NCBI GenBank assembly: GCA_032718475.1
Contig: JAUCBJ010008070.1
Location: 1 to 64,000, forward strand
Direction of reading: 5' to 3'
DNA length: 64,000 nucleotides
Source: Nemertoderma westbladi
Taxonomy: Eukaryota > Xenacoelomorpha > Nemertodermatida > Nemertodermatidae
Made by a program: the position numbers and the translations under genes. This document shows, piece after piece, positions 33,901 to 44,524 of the stretch; the stretch's first letter is position 1, and every line of letters starts with the position of its first letter. The notes beneath the pieces were generated by a model. It was not told the DNA's origin. It saw only the letters and a program-made list of their open reading frames with translations, and searched no databases.

Positions 33901-35878
33901 GCAGGATATCCATCCCCCGCCGTCTCTCGTCTACCCAATCAACCGCCGAAACGGGATCCGCCAACGTCGTAGCGGGCGGACGAGGGACAACGGGCGACAA
34001 ATTTGGAATATTTCGCTCGGGGTCCAGGACCTGAACTGTCTCTTGGGCAGTTCTGCGGGGCACAGGTAGCTTAGTGCTATGCAGAGGGAATTTAGAGGTA
34101 GTTTCAGGGAGCACATGTGTGTCTATCACCGAAGGGGTGATTTCAAGAACAGGCCTAATTATTTCAGGCTCATCTACTATAGTAGGGAGTCTTTCTATTT
34201 TAATTATTTGGTCTGTGGGCTCTGTACTACCTACTTTGGTGTTATTTAGTTGCCTTCTAACAGCTGGAGGCAAATCAGGCAATTTCTGCCGGTGGAATGT
34301 TCTTTTACGTCTGCTTAGGCGAGATCGATTTCCTCCGCCTTCGGTGTCGGTGGTATCGCCTTCCTCAGATGATGTATACCCCTGTCTCTTGGGAGTAGAT
34401 CGACTCATCATCTGCATATTGCTCGCTGTTAGCTGTTTATTGAAGTTGTCTTGCCTCTCTTGAAGATTTTCCAACTCTAGTTGGGTTGCCTCTTCAGATG
34501 CCCTCCGTTCTGCTTCTGCCACTGCCTCTGCCGCCTTTCTTTCCGCTTCGGCCGCTGCCATTGCCGCCTTTCTTTCTGCTTCTGCCGCTTTTGCCTCTGC
34601 CGCTGCCTCTGCCGCTGCCGCTTTTGCCTCTGCCGCTGCCTCTGCCGCTGCCGCTTTTGTTTCTGCTTCTGCAGCTGCCACTGCTGCTGCTACTGTCGCT
34701 GCCTTTCTGTCTTCTATACGTTTTTTCTTTACTTGTTCTTCTTTGACTCTTGTCAGGCGGAGTTGTTCATCGAATTTAGCTTGGTTCGCCGCTAACCTAT
34801 CCACATCAATTGCATCCAACACACGCTGGGCTCCTTCACTATTAGGGCTAAGCCCATCTAGTCTTCTCCGCAACTCTTCATCACCTACGAAACGCTGATA
34901 GTCTGACAGATAGATGTCAATGGCATCCCTCTTATGCGGTTTCTCTGCCGTCGCTTCACTTTCCACTTGGGAAAAAGTAGCGTCTGTTGATTCTCCATGG
35001 GTTGAGCGCTCCTCCAACTGAGCTTTCCACTGAGCTGCTCCTTGAACCTGGCGACTCACCCGTTGAAACCAAGTCTTTACGGCAACTTGCAACGACGTGT
35101 CTTGCCTTCTTTTAGAAGCCTCCTCAAAGGCGGATAAGATTAGCCTAATCCGCAGAACTCTTTCTCTAACTTGATAAAGCAGCGATCCCTGCTCTTGAGG
35201 TCCTTGAGGTTGTTGAAAAAGTTGCTTTTCTATTCGCTCCATAGAGCTGAAGAATCCCTGTGCGTATCCGGCTGCGGACCTCTTCCACACAGCTGGATCG
35301 ATGGTTTCCTTGGCTACTCCCATCCGGTGTATGTCTTCCCAGGCAGCTTCTGATAAATCAAACGGGAGTCCGGGTCCGGGGAAGTTCCATTGCGACTCGA
35401 CAATAGACTTCAGTTCTTCACTAGTGTATCCCGCGTAGCTATCTCTAGTTGACCGTTGACTTCTCGCCCAATCGATCTGGTGTTCTTCCACCGCGATCAA
35501 TAACCCAGCGAGCACGGCTGCAGGAAGGATGAGAAGGGGATCCGTATAAACCGCATCCGTCATCTCTGCTCCGCTCTCGGGTGTCAGCTCTACAGTATCC
35601 TCACTACTGGAGCTGCTGGGCCGCTGAGGAATAAGTTCTTGACTAGTGGGTTGTTGCTGTTCCGCTGCCTTTTGGTCCCGCTTGACCTGAGCTCGAGTGC
35701 CTATGATAGACCTACGATGTTGGACCAGCCTAGGTTCTGTTATTACTACTGGAGGGATGACCTTCCTCACAGTGGGAGGTGAACTGGATTTACGACCAGA
35801 CGGTTGTACGTCTCTATCTGAGTCGCAGATAGTTACATCTAATAAACTGTCTGACAGGTTCTGCTTAGTATCAGACAT
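30905..35878 (-). CDS. BEL/Pao-like Gag-protease polyprotein with a remnant Pol tail
   Basis: This is an uninterrupted ORF of 1657 codons. The order is: an acidic/Ser-rich N-terminus; an Ala/Glu/Lys coiled coil (~366-480); a Gag capsid-like region (~783-950) with FNGDEMKWLPFNEYY, typical of DUF1759 Gag; zinc knuckles (~1080-1146) including CYNCLRRGHQRRTC; and a retropepsin with ALLDSGSTGTFID (~1255). After ~1420 the ORF jumps to the end of an RNase H-like region (PIDIASRG) and an unrelated tail. RT palm motifs and integrase HHCC/DDE motifs are missing. Gag is intact, so particles could still form, and replication enzymes would have to come from a relative. Confidence 0.85.
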   Translation of the reverse strand: MSDTKQNLSDSLLDVTICDSDRDVQPSGRKSSSPPTVRKVIPPVVITEPRLVQHRRSIIGTRAQVKRDQKAAEQQQPTSQELIPQRPSSSSSEDTVELTPESGAEMTDAVYTDPLLILPAAVLAGLLIAVEEHQIDWARSQRSTRDSYAGYTSEELKSIVESQWNFPGPGLPFDLSEAAWEDIHRMGVAKETIDPAVWKRSAAGYAQGFFSSMERIEKQLFQQPQGPQEQGSLLYQVRERVLRIRLILSAFEEASKRRQDTSLQVAVKTWFQRVSRQVQGAAQWKAQLEERSTHGESTDATFSQVESEATAEKPHKRDAIDIYLSDYQRFVGDEELRRRLDGLSPNSEGAQRVLDAIDVDRLAANQAKFDEQLRLTRVKEEQVKKKRIEDRKAATVAAAVAAAEAETKAAAAEAAAEAKAAAAEAAAEAKAAEAERKAAMAAAEAERKAAEAVAEAERRASEEATQLELENLQERQDNFNKQLTASNMQMMSRSTPKRQGYTSSEEGDTTDTEGGGNRSRLSRRKRTFHRQKLPDLPPAVRRQLNNTKVGSTEPTDQIIKIERLPTIVDEPEIIRPVLEITPSVIDTHVLPETTSKFPLHSTKLPVPRRTAQETVQVLDPERNIPNLSPVVPRPPATTLADPVSAVDWVDERRRGMDILLRQMQETVLQFKGTVRESRLELQEVQQSIALERDKLVNTQKGIPPPSVTMCQPVRSEVLHAQGVEPTRIYTASEVETPIVNPIKGNYRPVDNDIPYRTDHNPRNLYTDNSILNSTMAQESFTRQMARTEARQAVKVGEIVKFNGDEMKWLPFNEYYKDNIQNSVLSNGEKLRYLIECLEGSPKLMALKFIGHPDGLRQVWDTLNIRYGNRNNIAGYLYAKLVAPRKFISSGIIEFSDEIQEICRQLDWLGKSHEYQNSMVVRALASTLPKGGVGTRWDKKVLYMMEQQRRDPTMADLMSFLDGEVKLQLLRQSREKTLENKVSEKPVSRRRVTPVCYTDDGESQTSQGEDSGKDTDRSYYVNKMPKDQVSKSESRPNDRREPVQKTLPTSPKRIQVRKPEERTSVHHIAQVKVSNIKPKCVLCDGPHRLNACDKFLRKSLKDRREVMWDKRLCYNCLRRGHQRRTCNSDARCAKCGAKHHILLHTEFERNSPSQVSESELHVQFSDVNDTDQSEMEGFYTDEFSDQNESCYLINTTAVYRALVYEKDTDSDLTLTTSDQQPSWKAPTSNIGIREFPVVQLRVHGPQKSYIVNALLDSGSTGTFIDKELAEDIFAGQPKFQTKLNMSGIMQVWKSTITADYYVGALSTPQDELGEHSIRSVKMVAIKNFATTQADLYNWDEDESIQHLNIPRFQTDYPGVQILIGQNAHEALETLEKRPAQPQPLQTYAVRTRVGWYLTGPSRRTLRERLLQDRVCQVSEWEDDTSEGDDPTEGTPHSADNDNLSSNVDQWRYCPKKFNPIDIASRGATPQELTDTTDRLGEPDFLSKENEWPPHLTPTEIIPAKGAEKVEPETRTCGSELFEPGIDLSVLHVARDDAVDLGLPSASGSFMKIRESDWSSGTSDVSQGLSPLLQRATDHYSSWNRLCDAVIYFERCFYRHYSRTKRKPGIVFRMQRLNHPVGRLCLPEGNGGLSGNCGRQDSHPTTTSLILQTSRDSIT

Positions 35879-38097
35879 GACTAGGTATGTACAGTTGAAT
35901 GCCTACTGCTATATTACAGTCTAAGCAAGTCTAGTAATTCAGTATGAACTGCTAGCCTAGTAATTAATTACCGTTACTGCTACTCAGTGTAGCGTGATAT
36001 ATATAGAATATATTAGAATACCGGTATACTTATAGTATATATAACTATATAAGTATTATTACAGACTAGGTTTATCACAGAATACTGGTATAATTTTAGC
36101 ACAAATATATATAAATATATAATAGGCCTATCGGAAATACCGGTATACAGCTTACAGTTTGTAGGATATATAATTCTGAAATAGAATTAATTACAAGTAC
36201 TGGTATAATTTCAGCCTAGATTTATAGAAGTAAAGATAATAGGCCTATCGTAAATACCGGTATATCAATTATTTCAAATAATTGAATTTCTGTTACTTTA
36301 GGGTTACTTGGTTACTTTACTTACTTTATTACCGTTATTTGAGCAGTAATCCAACTTATATTGAGACCTAATGGTTGTATGGTAGGCCTACAATTTATAA
36401 ATCGTTAGATTTGATTTATAATATATATATACCCGTTTTAATGGGTTTTGTCAATGTTTGAAATAAATGTTATTATTTCTGGGGAGTAATCACTACACAA
36501 AGCGGTGCGCTTTCAGTGAAGTGTTACGTACAGGACACTAAAACAAATAATACTAATTTACCTAAGTTACTTAATACTACAAATTACGTACAATTTGGGT
36601 TGAGATTACAATCTCTAAATAAACACAAAATTTTACAAAAACACAAATACGAATTTTTTAGGGTAATTTTACAAGAAGTCTACAAACCAGCCTAACAAAG
36701 GGTTAGAAAACTGGTTATTACACGGACAAGGTACTACGGTATTTGAAATAATAAGTAGTAGTAAATACACTGCGTTGTCTAGATAGGAAAATACCACCGC
36801 CTGACGACCTATAGCCGTATCGCTATAGGTTCTACGTTATGTATCACGGAGTGTTCCTACCTAGAAGTTAATAGAGCTAATCGAATGTGCCTATCAACCA
36901 CTTTACAACACAAATATAATGTCTACAATAATTACTTCGGAAAGTACTGTACACTAAACCCTAAATTAGGTACGAGTACTTGTATAACAAATAATCAGTA
37001 GTTAAATATACTTGAACAGCTAAAAGAACCACGGCATCTGCTGGAGTGACCGATGCACAAAATCACCAGTCTTTACCTACGCCGAGCAGCCCGTGTAGTA
37101 CCGGGGTTAATTTAACTATAGCGGTATGTATAACAAACACAATTACTGTAGGAACAAACTTGGGGACTTGAATGTTGCGAATAATCGCATAAACTCTGAA
37201 TAATAAATATTACGCTACGCGTACAAACTACTCAAACAAAATACAGACCGAACACTGACAGACTACTATCAAGCCTAAACAAACTACGGTATATGCAGAC
37301 TCCGAAATGATTAGGGAGTATGCGCTCTAACCCAGTAGTGCGACTTATTCTTTAGTTGGGGGTTTACCTTACAGCGTTGCTGCCCCTACTTCCTAACCGT
37401 ACTTAATCGGACAGATGATCTACACACGCGGCAATCCGTTCAGACCTAATAACAGCCAGACAACTATCCAGCCTACAAATTATCTAAGTAAAATTATACG
37501 CTACCCGTACAGACTTACACAAACAAAGTACAGACCAAACGATGGCAGACTACTCTCAAGCCTAAATAAACTATAGGACATGCAGACTCCGAAATGATTA
37601 GGGAGTAGGCCTATGCGCTCTAACCCAGTAGTGCGACTTATTCTTTAGTTGGGGGTTTACCTTACAGCGTTGCTGCCCCTACTTCCTAATCGTACTTAAT
37701 CGGACAGGTGATCTACACACACTGTAATCCGTTCAGACTTAACAGCAATCAGACAACAGCTCAGCCTACAAATCGTCTGTACAATCTGATCAGGTTTACA
37801 CGCCTTCTGTTCAATACTGGCTTACAAATAAATAAAACTTGACAGAAATAAGTAAAATCTCAATAGAAAATCAGGGCGGCCGTTCCCTGATTAAGTACTA
37901 AGACCTACCGGTATATAATTATCAAAATCGAATAATACTGCTGTACCTGTACTGCTGTAGGTACCGGTCCGGGTGGTTAGGTAGTCAGGCCTACTGGTAC
38001 CGGTTCTGGCAATTGGGCCTACTGACCTACAGATGTACCGGTTGACCGGTACTTTCAACTTTATTGCTTACTGCAACAAAGAAGCTATATCCTTTAA
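35879..38097 (-). other. BEL-like element 5' leader
   Basis: This 2.2 kb lies between the 5' LTR and the Gag start. It has many ACCGGTA motifs (~36010-36260 and 37910-38050) and a tandem duplication (~37200-37780). Directly after the LTR the minus strand reads TTAAAGGATATAG. It lacks the usual TGG of a tRNA-CCA primer-binding site, so the primer is unclear. Confidence 0.6.
37200..37780. repeat. ~288-bp tandem duplication in the BEL-like leader
   Basis: Two copies (about 37200-37487 and 37488-37780) share AGACTCCGAAATGATTAGGG, GTGCGACTTATTCTTTAG and TTACAGCGTTGCTGCCCC blocks. They show ~10% divergence by eye. Copy 2 has an extra GGCCTA. Confidence 0.85.
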
Positions 38098-39341
38098 TGT
38101 TCGCGCTTTCAGACCTTTGGCAGTTTAACCCACCAAATTAAGATGTCTTCTAGATATTAAATCAGTTTTTAGTCTATGACACGTATTTGATTCACTACAC
38201 TAGTCGAAACCAATCCGTGCGCGACCATTCACCCGCTGGATATTCCCGGGAGATTGGGTTCGACGGTTTAATTTTGTTGCTATGTAAGCCTAATGTATTA
38301 TTCGACTGACAGTATTATATAATCTCTGACAATATTATTTACCTTCGGGAATATTAACAGTTCCTTTAGGACGTGGCGCTTTAACTATATAAACAGAGTT
38401 ATGACTTAAACTACTCACAACGATATGGCTTAATTATAATTCACATATATGGCGCATTCTTTAGGAATTGCTTCTTTAACAGACTCACTCATACACAATG
38501 CTGCACAATACTGCACACTAATCTGCCAATCTTCACTGATTTTAGTCACATATAAAAGGAACACAGGCTGACTCATGTAGGGTCTATCAAATAACATTGG
38601 ATTCACTTCAAACCACTTCAACATAAGTCACAATCGTTTATCTGTAACCCTTCTCTCCTTACCTTCGGTATATCAAGAACATTGGGTTTCGGGGTTGTTT
38701 ATCGTTATTCCAAATATAATAATTCATCAACCATATTATGAAGAACTGACCGCAAATAGCAGTATAAAACAACAACTGAACACTGATTGTTACGAGTTTG
38801 CAATGTTTCAGCAGTCAGGATGTATGATCAGTTAGCAGTAGTCTTTAGGTATGTTAAATTGCAGTTAAAGGATATATGCCCTTTATAATTAAACCTACTA
38901 GTGTACGACTAAAACAGTAAAGCACAAAATACTTCCAAGCCGTTCTTTCTTTGGCTCAAGACTGAATGTAAACACTGCACATAGGCATTGCGTCATTTCT
39001 CGGAAATTTTCTGTACAAGGAGCCACAAAAACGCTCTCATTGGCTGACTGAACTGAGAGACGCCGTAGAACAAAGGAAATCAACACGTATGAATGTCAGC
39101 TGTTAACCGTAGTCATAGTAACTACTGTTCAAGAGTAGCTATCACCCCTTTGCGTCACGAATTGCCATAGAATCATAAAATATGCCTTTCACAGTACACA
39201 TACGGAGGAAATAGGTCTTAGATCCTCTAAAAACACCGATACAGCAATAATACGGTCTCTTACACTTATTAAATCAACTACAGAGTATTTTAATGTAAAA
39301 GATAATAAAAATAACGGGGCAATTCAGCAAAGGCTTTTACA
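38098..39341 (-). repeat. BEL-like 5' LTR
   Basis: It pairs with 26854-28096. It starts TGTTCGCGC and ends GGCTTTTACA, followed by TSD TAGGT at 39342. The near identity indicates a recent insertion. Confidence 0.95.
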
Positions 39342-39346
39342 TAGGT

Positions 39347-39839
39347 ATTGGTTGGACTGTAGAAACATATAACTGTTGCCTTGGGATTCCCATCAAATGT
39401 TGCGATCATAACCCTGGAATTTATAGATTCGATGTTGTTTTGTGTCTTAAGTGCAAATGCTTAGCAGAATTCCTACTCCACCAATTGATGCATTGGCCGA
39501 GTTTCTTACTGCTGAGCTTGTTACTAACGTCCATCCATTTCCAATGTCATTGTACTTCATGGCAGTGTCTTCATGACAAATGCGATGTTCTTGGATGCAG
39601 ATGATGTCGATGTTATATTCCATTGCCAGAGCGACCATGTCACCCTGTTTGCTATGTGCTTTCAGTGTGCGTGCGTTCATTGTAGCAGTCTTTAGTGTCT
39701 TTTTACATTTCAACAGGTTGGTTCTTCTTTCTTCTCTGTTTTCTGTTCCAGTAGCCAATTTATAGACCAGAGCCTGGTGTACCACTGAGGGACGCGGTCC
39801 TTGTTGACACGGGTGACGACCGAGCCGGGACTGAGACGA
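39347..39839 (-). pseudogene. RTE-like LINE 5' end and endonuclease N-terminus
   Basis: The minus-strand ORF (39447-39785) contains TMNARTLKAHSKQGDMVALA and IDIICIQEHR, the N-terminal endonuclease motifs of RTE-type LINEs (N-x-R-T-L and Q-E-x-R). About 50 bp of GC-rich 5' UTR precede it, up to the element end at 39839 and the TSD CCTTTCCCTT. A frame break near 39447 precedes the BEL insertion point. Confidence 0.8.
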
Positions 39840-39973
39840 CCTTTCCCTTAATGTTTTAAATTAAATTTAGTTTTTAACTAAATTTAACTAAACAAATATT
39901 TGGTGCATGTGATCATCTTGCGCCCATAACTCATTTTGACACAAACTTATATATGTTTAGCAATATGTGCTTC

Positions 39974-42900
39974 ATTTTGTATTACTGTCATTGTCATTAG
40001 GCCCTCGGTACTACACTGGCTGTAGCAGCATTTAGTATTACTGTTATTAGGCCCTCGGTACTACACTGACCGTAGCAGCATTTTGTATTACTGTTATTAG
40101 GCCCTCGGTACTACACTGACTGTAGCAGGATTTTGTATTACTGTTATTAGGCCCTCGGTACTACAACACTGGCCGTAGCAGCATTTAGTATTGCTGTTAT
40201 TAGGCCCTCGATACTACACTCTAGCCGTAGCAGCATTTTGTGTAACTGTTATTAGGCCCTCGGTACTACACTGGTTGTAGCAGCATTTTGTATTACTGTT
40301 ATTAGGCCCTCGGTACTACACTGGTTGTAGCAGCATTTTGTATTACTGTTATTAGGCCCTCGGTACTTCACTGGCTGTAGCAGCATTTTGTATTACTGTT
40401 ATTAGGCCCTCGGACTACAACACTGGCCGTAGCAGCATTTAGTATTGCTGTTATTAGGCCCTCGGTACTACAACACTGGCCGTAGCAGCATTTTGTACTG
40501 TATTACTGCTGTACTGTTATTAGGCCCTCCGGTACTACACTGGCCGTAGCAGCATTTTGTATTACTGTTATTAGGCCCTCGGTACTACACTGACAGTAGC
40601 AGCATTTTGTATTACTGTTATTAGGCCCTCGGTACTACACTGACCGTAGCAGCATTTTGTATTACTGTTATTAGGCCCTCGGCACTACACTGACCGTAGC
40701 AGCATTTTGTATTACTGTTATTAGGCCCTCGGTACTAAAACATTGGCCGTAGCAGCATTTGGTATTACTGTTATTTAGGCCCTCGGTACTACACTGGTTG
40801 TAGCAGCATTTTGTATTACTGTTATTAGGCCCTCGGTACTACACTGGTTGTAGCAGCATTTTGTATTACTGTTATTAGGCCCTCGGTACTTCACTGGCTG
40901 TAGCAGCATTTTGTATTACTGTTATTAGGCCCTCGGTTCTACACTGGCCGTAGCAGCATTTAGTATTACTGTTATTAGGCCCTCGGTACTTCACTGGCTG
41001 TAGCAGCATTTTGTATTACTGTTATTAGGCCCGCGGTACTACACTGGCCGTAGCAGCATTTTGTATTACTGTTATTAGGCCCTCGGTACTACAACACTGG
41101 CCGTAGCAGCATTTAGTATTACTGTTATTAGGCCCTCGGTACTACAACACTGGCCGTAGCAGCATTTAGTATTACTGTTATTAGGCCCTCGGTACTACAA
41201 CACTGGCCGTAGCAGCATTTTGTATTACTGTTATTAGGCCCTCGGTACTACAAGACTGGCCGTAGCAGCATTTAGTATTACTGTTATTAGCCCCTCGGTA
41301 CTTCACTGGCTGTAGCAGCATTTTGTATTACTGTTATTAGGCCCTCGGACTACAACACTGGCCGTAGCAGCATTTAGTATTGCTGTTATTAGGCCCTCGG
41401 TACTACAACACTGGCCGTAGCAGCATTTTGTACTGTATTACTGCTGTACTGTTATTAGGCCCTCCGGTACTACACTGGCCGTAGCAGCATTTTGTATTAC
41501 TGTTATTAGGCCCTCGGTACTACACTGACAGTAGCAGCATTTTGTATTACTGTTATTAGGCCCTCGGTACTACACTGACCGTAGCAGCATTTTGTATTAC
41601 TGTTATTAGGCCCTCGGCACTACACTGACCGTAGCAGCATTTTGTATTACTGTTATTAGGCCCTCGGTACTAAAACATTGGCCGTAGCAGCATTTGGTAT
41701 TACTGTTATTTAGGCCCTCGGTACTACAACACTGGCCGTAGCAGCATTTTGTATTACTGTTATTAGGCCCTCGGTACTACACTGACCGTAGCAGCATTTT
41801 GTATTACTGTTATTAGGCCCTCGGTACTAAAACACTGGCCGTAGCAGCATTTGGTATTACTGTTTTTTAGGCCCTCGGTACTACAACACTGGCCGTAGCA
41901 GCATTTGGTATTACTGTTATTTAGGCCCTCGGTACTACAACACTGGCTGTAGCAGCATTTGGTATTACTGTTATTAGGCCATCGGTACTACAACCCTGGC
42001 CAGAGCAGCATTTTGTATTACTGTTATTAGGCCCTCGGACTACAACACTGGCCGTAGCAGCATTTAGTATTACTGTTATTTAGGCCCTCGGTACTACAAC
42101 ACTGGCCGTAGCAGCATTTTGTATTACTGTTATTAGGCCATCGGTACTACAACACTGGCCGTAGCAGCATTTTGTATTACTGTTATTAGGCCCTCGGTAC
42201 TACACTGGCTGTAGCAGCATTTTGTATTACTGTTATTACGTCCTTGGTACTACACTGACCGTAGCAGCATTTTGTATTACTGTTATTAGGCCCTCGGTAC
42301 TACACTGGCCGTAGCAGCATTTTGTATTACTGTTATTAGGCCCTCGGTACTACACTGACCGTAGCAGCATTTTGTATTACTGTTATTAGGCCCTCGGTAC
42401 TACAACACTGACCGTAGCAGCATTTTGTATTACTGTTATTAGGCCCTCGGTACTACACTGACTGTAGCAGCATTTTGTATTACTGTTATTAGGCCCTCGG
42501 TACTACAACACTGGCCGTATCAGCATTTGGTATTACTGTTATTTAGGCCGTCGGTACTACAACACTGGCCGTAGCAGCATTTTGTATTACTGTTATTAGG
42601 TCCTCGGTACTACAACACTGGCCAGAGCAGCATTTTGTATTACTGTTATTAGGCCCTCGGTACTACAACACTGGCCGTGGCAGCATTTTGTATTACTTTT
42701 ATTAGGCACTCGGTACAACAACACTGGCCGTAGCAGCATTTTGTATTACTGTTATTAGGCCCTCGGTACGTTACTACACTGGCCGTAGCAGCATTTTGTA
42801 CTGTATTACTGCTGTACTGTTATTAGGCCCTCCGGTACTACACTGACCGTAGCAGCATTTTGTATTACTGTTATTAAGCCCTCGGTACTACACTGGCCGT

Positions 42901-43012
42901 AGCAGCATTTTGTATTACTGTTATTAGGCCCTCGGTACTACACTGACCGTAGCAGCATTTTGTATTACTGTTATTAGGCTCTCGGTACTACACTGGCCGT
43001 AGCAGCATTTTG
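39974..43012. repeat. 50-53-bp minisatellite upstream of the LRP2BP-like gene (~60 copies)
   Basis: The monomers contain TTATTAGGCCCTCGGTACTA and CGTAGCAGCATTTTGTATTA. They come in 50-bp (CTACACTGG) and 53-bp (CTACAACACTGG) forms, plus rare GTACTGTATTACTGCTGTACTG expansions. A multi-unit block of ~940 bp around 40400 repeats at ~41340. The array ends about 450 bp before exon 1. Confidence 0.95.
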
Positions 43013-43465
43013 GTACAAATTTTAACATAACTTTACAAAACAAGTTGAATTTTGTAACCGTAACATATGGGGACCCAATTTAAGTCAATAAAACACATCG
43101 ATCCTGGAGACGGTTACTGGAAGTTGCCCAGCAACCATTCACACAATAACAATGAAATTGTTATTCTACTAGCACTAGCTAAATTATCAGCTGATTAGAT
43201 GTTGGCAATAATATATCAATCTAAGGTATATTTAATCTTTAATTGAGTCGTGTAATTAAATAATTATTATCTTGTTAATTTTATGCGGTAAGTTAGAACA
43301 GTTTTCGTATTAATTAAAATAATATCATCTACCAGCTGGAGTTTGCGAGAAGCGAATGATATTTTGGGAAACGATATGGTTTTTAAGTAGTTTACTGTTG
43401 TTGATGTCTGTCTGACCAATATATATAGGCCTATGAGTTAAGTGTTTATTCTTCCATCATCAACT
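43013..43465 (+). other. Presumed promoter region and 5' UTR of the LRP2BP-like gene
   Basis: Unique AT-rich sequence lies between the minisatellite and the putative start codon. No gene is seen. A TATA-like element (43422-43427) is the only recognisable core promoter motif. Confidence 0.4.
43422..43427 (+). promoter_or_regulatory. TATA-like box
   Basis: TATATA follows CCAAT directly and lies 39 nt before the proposed ATG. It could place transcription start around 43450. In AT-rich DNA this may be coincidence. Confidence 0.25.
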
Positions 43466-43517
43466 ATGGAGGCGGAATTAAGTGTGGAGCCATTACCTAG
43501 AAAAACATTAATTCACG
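43466..43517 (+). CDS. LRP2BP-like gene, putative exon 1
   Basis: The ATG opens MEAELSVEPLPRKTLIH and ends with one base before a strong donor (G|GTAAGT at 43518). The single base plus AC of the exon at 49645 gives Asp and keeps the exon 2 frame open, which supports the pairing. The N-terminus itself is not conserved enough for me to recognise, so this exon rests on the splice site, phase and position. The 6.1 kb intron that follows is mostly a 28-bp minisatellite. Confidence 0.55.
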
Positions 43518-44524
43518 GTAAGTATTCGGTAACAGTATTTCCCATCAAATAAGTTAAGCATTTATTCACTAAAATATATATGTTTAGATACTTTGATTAT
43601 AAAGAGACTGCAATCGGTAGTTAGGTGATATGTCGATGTCCCGCAGATATTGTTTTATATATAGTACCACCTCGCATTGATGGATGGGCCTTTATCTGCT
43701 GGAAAGGCAGTATGGTTGTCATCAATAAAACGACTGATGCCAATCTGGCATGATTGCGAATTTTACAGAATCCCCCTTTCCTCTCTACTGGAGACAAGTC
43801 AAAGGGTAACCCGAATGCTCCTCTCTACCTGAGTCAACCCGAAGGCTCATCTCTACAGAAGGCAACCCGAAGGCTCCTCTCTACCAGAGGCAACCCGAAG
43901 GCTCATATCTACTGGAGGCAACCCGAAGGCTCCTCTCTAAAGAAGGCAACCCGAAGGCTCCTCTCTACTGAAGGTAACCCGAAGGCTCCTCTCTACAGAA
44001 GGCAACCTAAGGCTCCTCTACTGGAGGCAACCCGAAGGCTCCTCAACAGGAAGCAACCCGAAGGCTCTTCTCAAGAGGAAGCAACCCGAAGGATCCTCTC
44101 TACCGGAGGCAACCTGAAGGCTCTTCTCAACAGGAAGCAACCCGAAGGCTCCTCTCTACTGGAGACAACCCGAAGGCTCCTCTCTACAGGAGGCAACCCG
44201 AAGGCTCCTGTCTAGAGGAGGCAACCCAATGGATCCTCTCTACAGGAGGCGACCCGATGGCTCCTCTCTACTGGAGGCAACCCGAAAGCTCCTCTTTACC
44301 GAGGCAACCCGAAGGATCCTCTCTGCAGGAGGCAACCCGAAGGCTCCTGTCTAGAGGAGGCAACCCAAAGTTTAATTTCTACCGGATTTAACCCGAAGAC
44401 TCCTCTCTACTGGAGGCAACCCGAAGGCTCGTCTCTACAGGAGGCAACCTGAAAGCTCCTCTCTACTGGAGGCAACCTGAAGGCTCCTCTCTACAGGAGA
44501 CAAACACGAAGGCTCCTGTCTACA

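Larger units (their letters stand above)
26854..39341 (-). mobile_element. BEL/Pao-like LTR retrotransposon, internally deleted, 12.5 kb
   Basis: It is bounded by long direct LTRs of 1243 and 1244 bp (TG…CA ends) that by eye differ by one base, and by the 5-bp TSD TAGGT at 26849-26853 and 39342-39346. One long minus-strand ORF encodes Gag and protease. Reverse transcriptase, most of RNase H and integrase are absent, so it is non-autonomous, yet the LTR identity shows recent movement. It sits in the endonuclease region of the older LINE. Family assignment rests on the Gag (DUF1759-like), zinc knuckles and long internal regions. Confidence 0.9.
21940..39839 (-). mobile_element. RTE-like LINE split by nested insertions, with 10-bp TSD
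   Basis: Parts of one LINE lie in order on the minus strand: endonuclease N-terminus (39347-39785), endonuclease C-terminus (26590-26848), linker and RT start (25391-26087), RT core (22491-23053) and 3' end (21940-22490). The outer flanks carry the direct repeat CCTTTCCCTT at 21930-21939 and 39840-39849. The 3' end is CCTAG followed by a TAG run, like the LINE copies at ~26550 and 51460. Subtracting the nested insertions leaves about 2.6-3.1 kb, close to an RTE element's usual ~3.2 kb. The clade is inferred from the motifs. Confidence 0.85.

Noticed and set aside
34481-34795. Plus-strand ORFs rich in Cys/Arg or Leu/Pro
   Set aside because: They are antisense to the Ala/Glu/Lys coiled coil of the BEL-like Gag.
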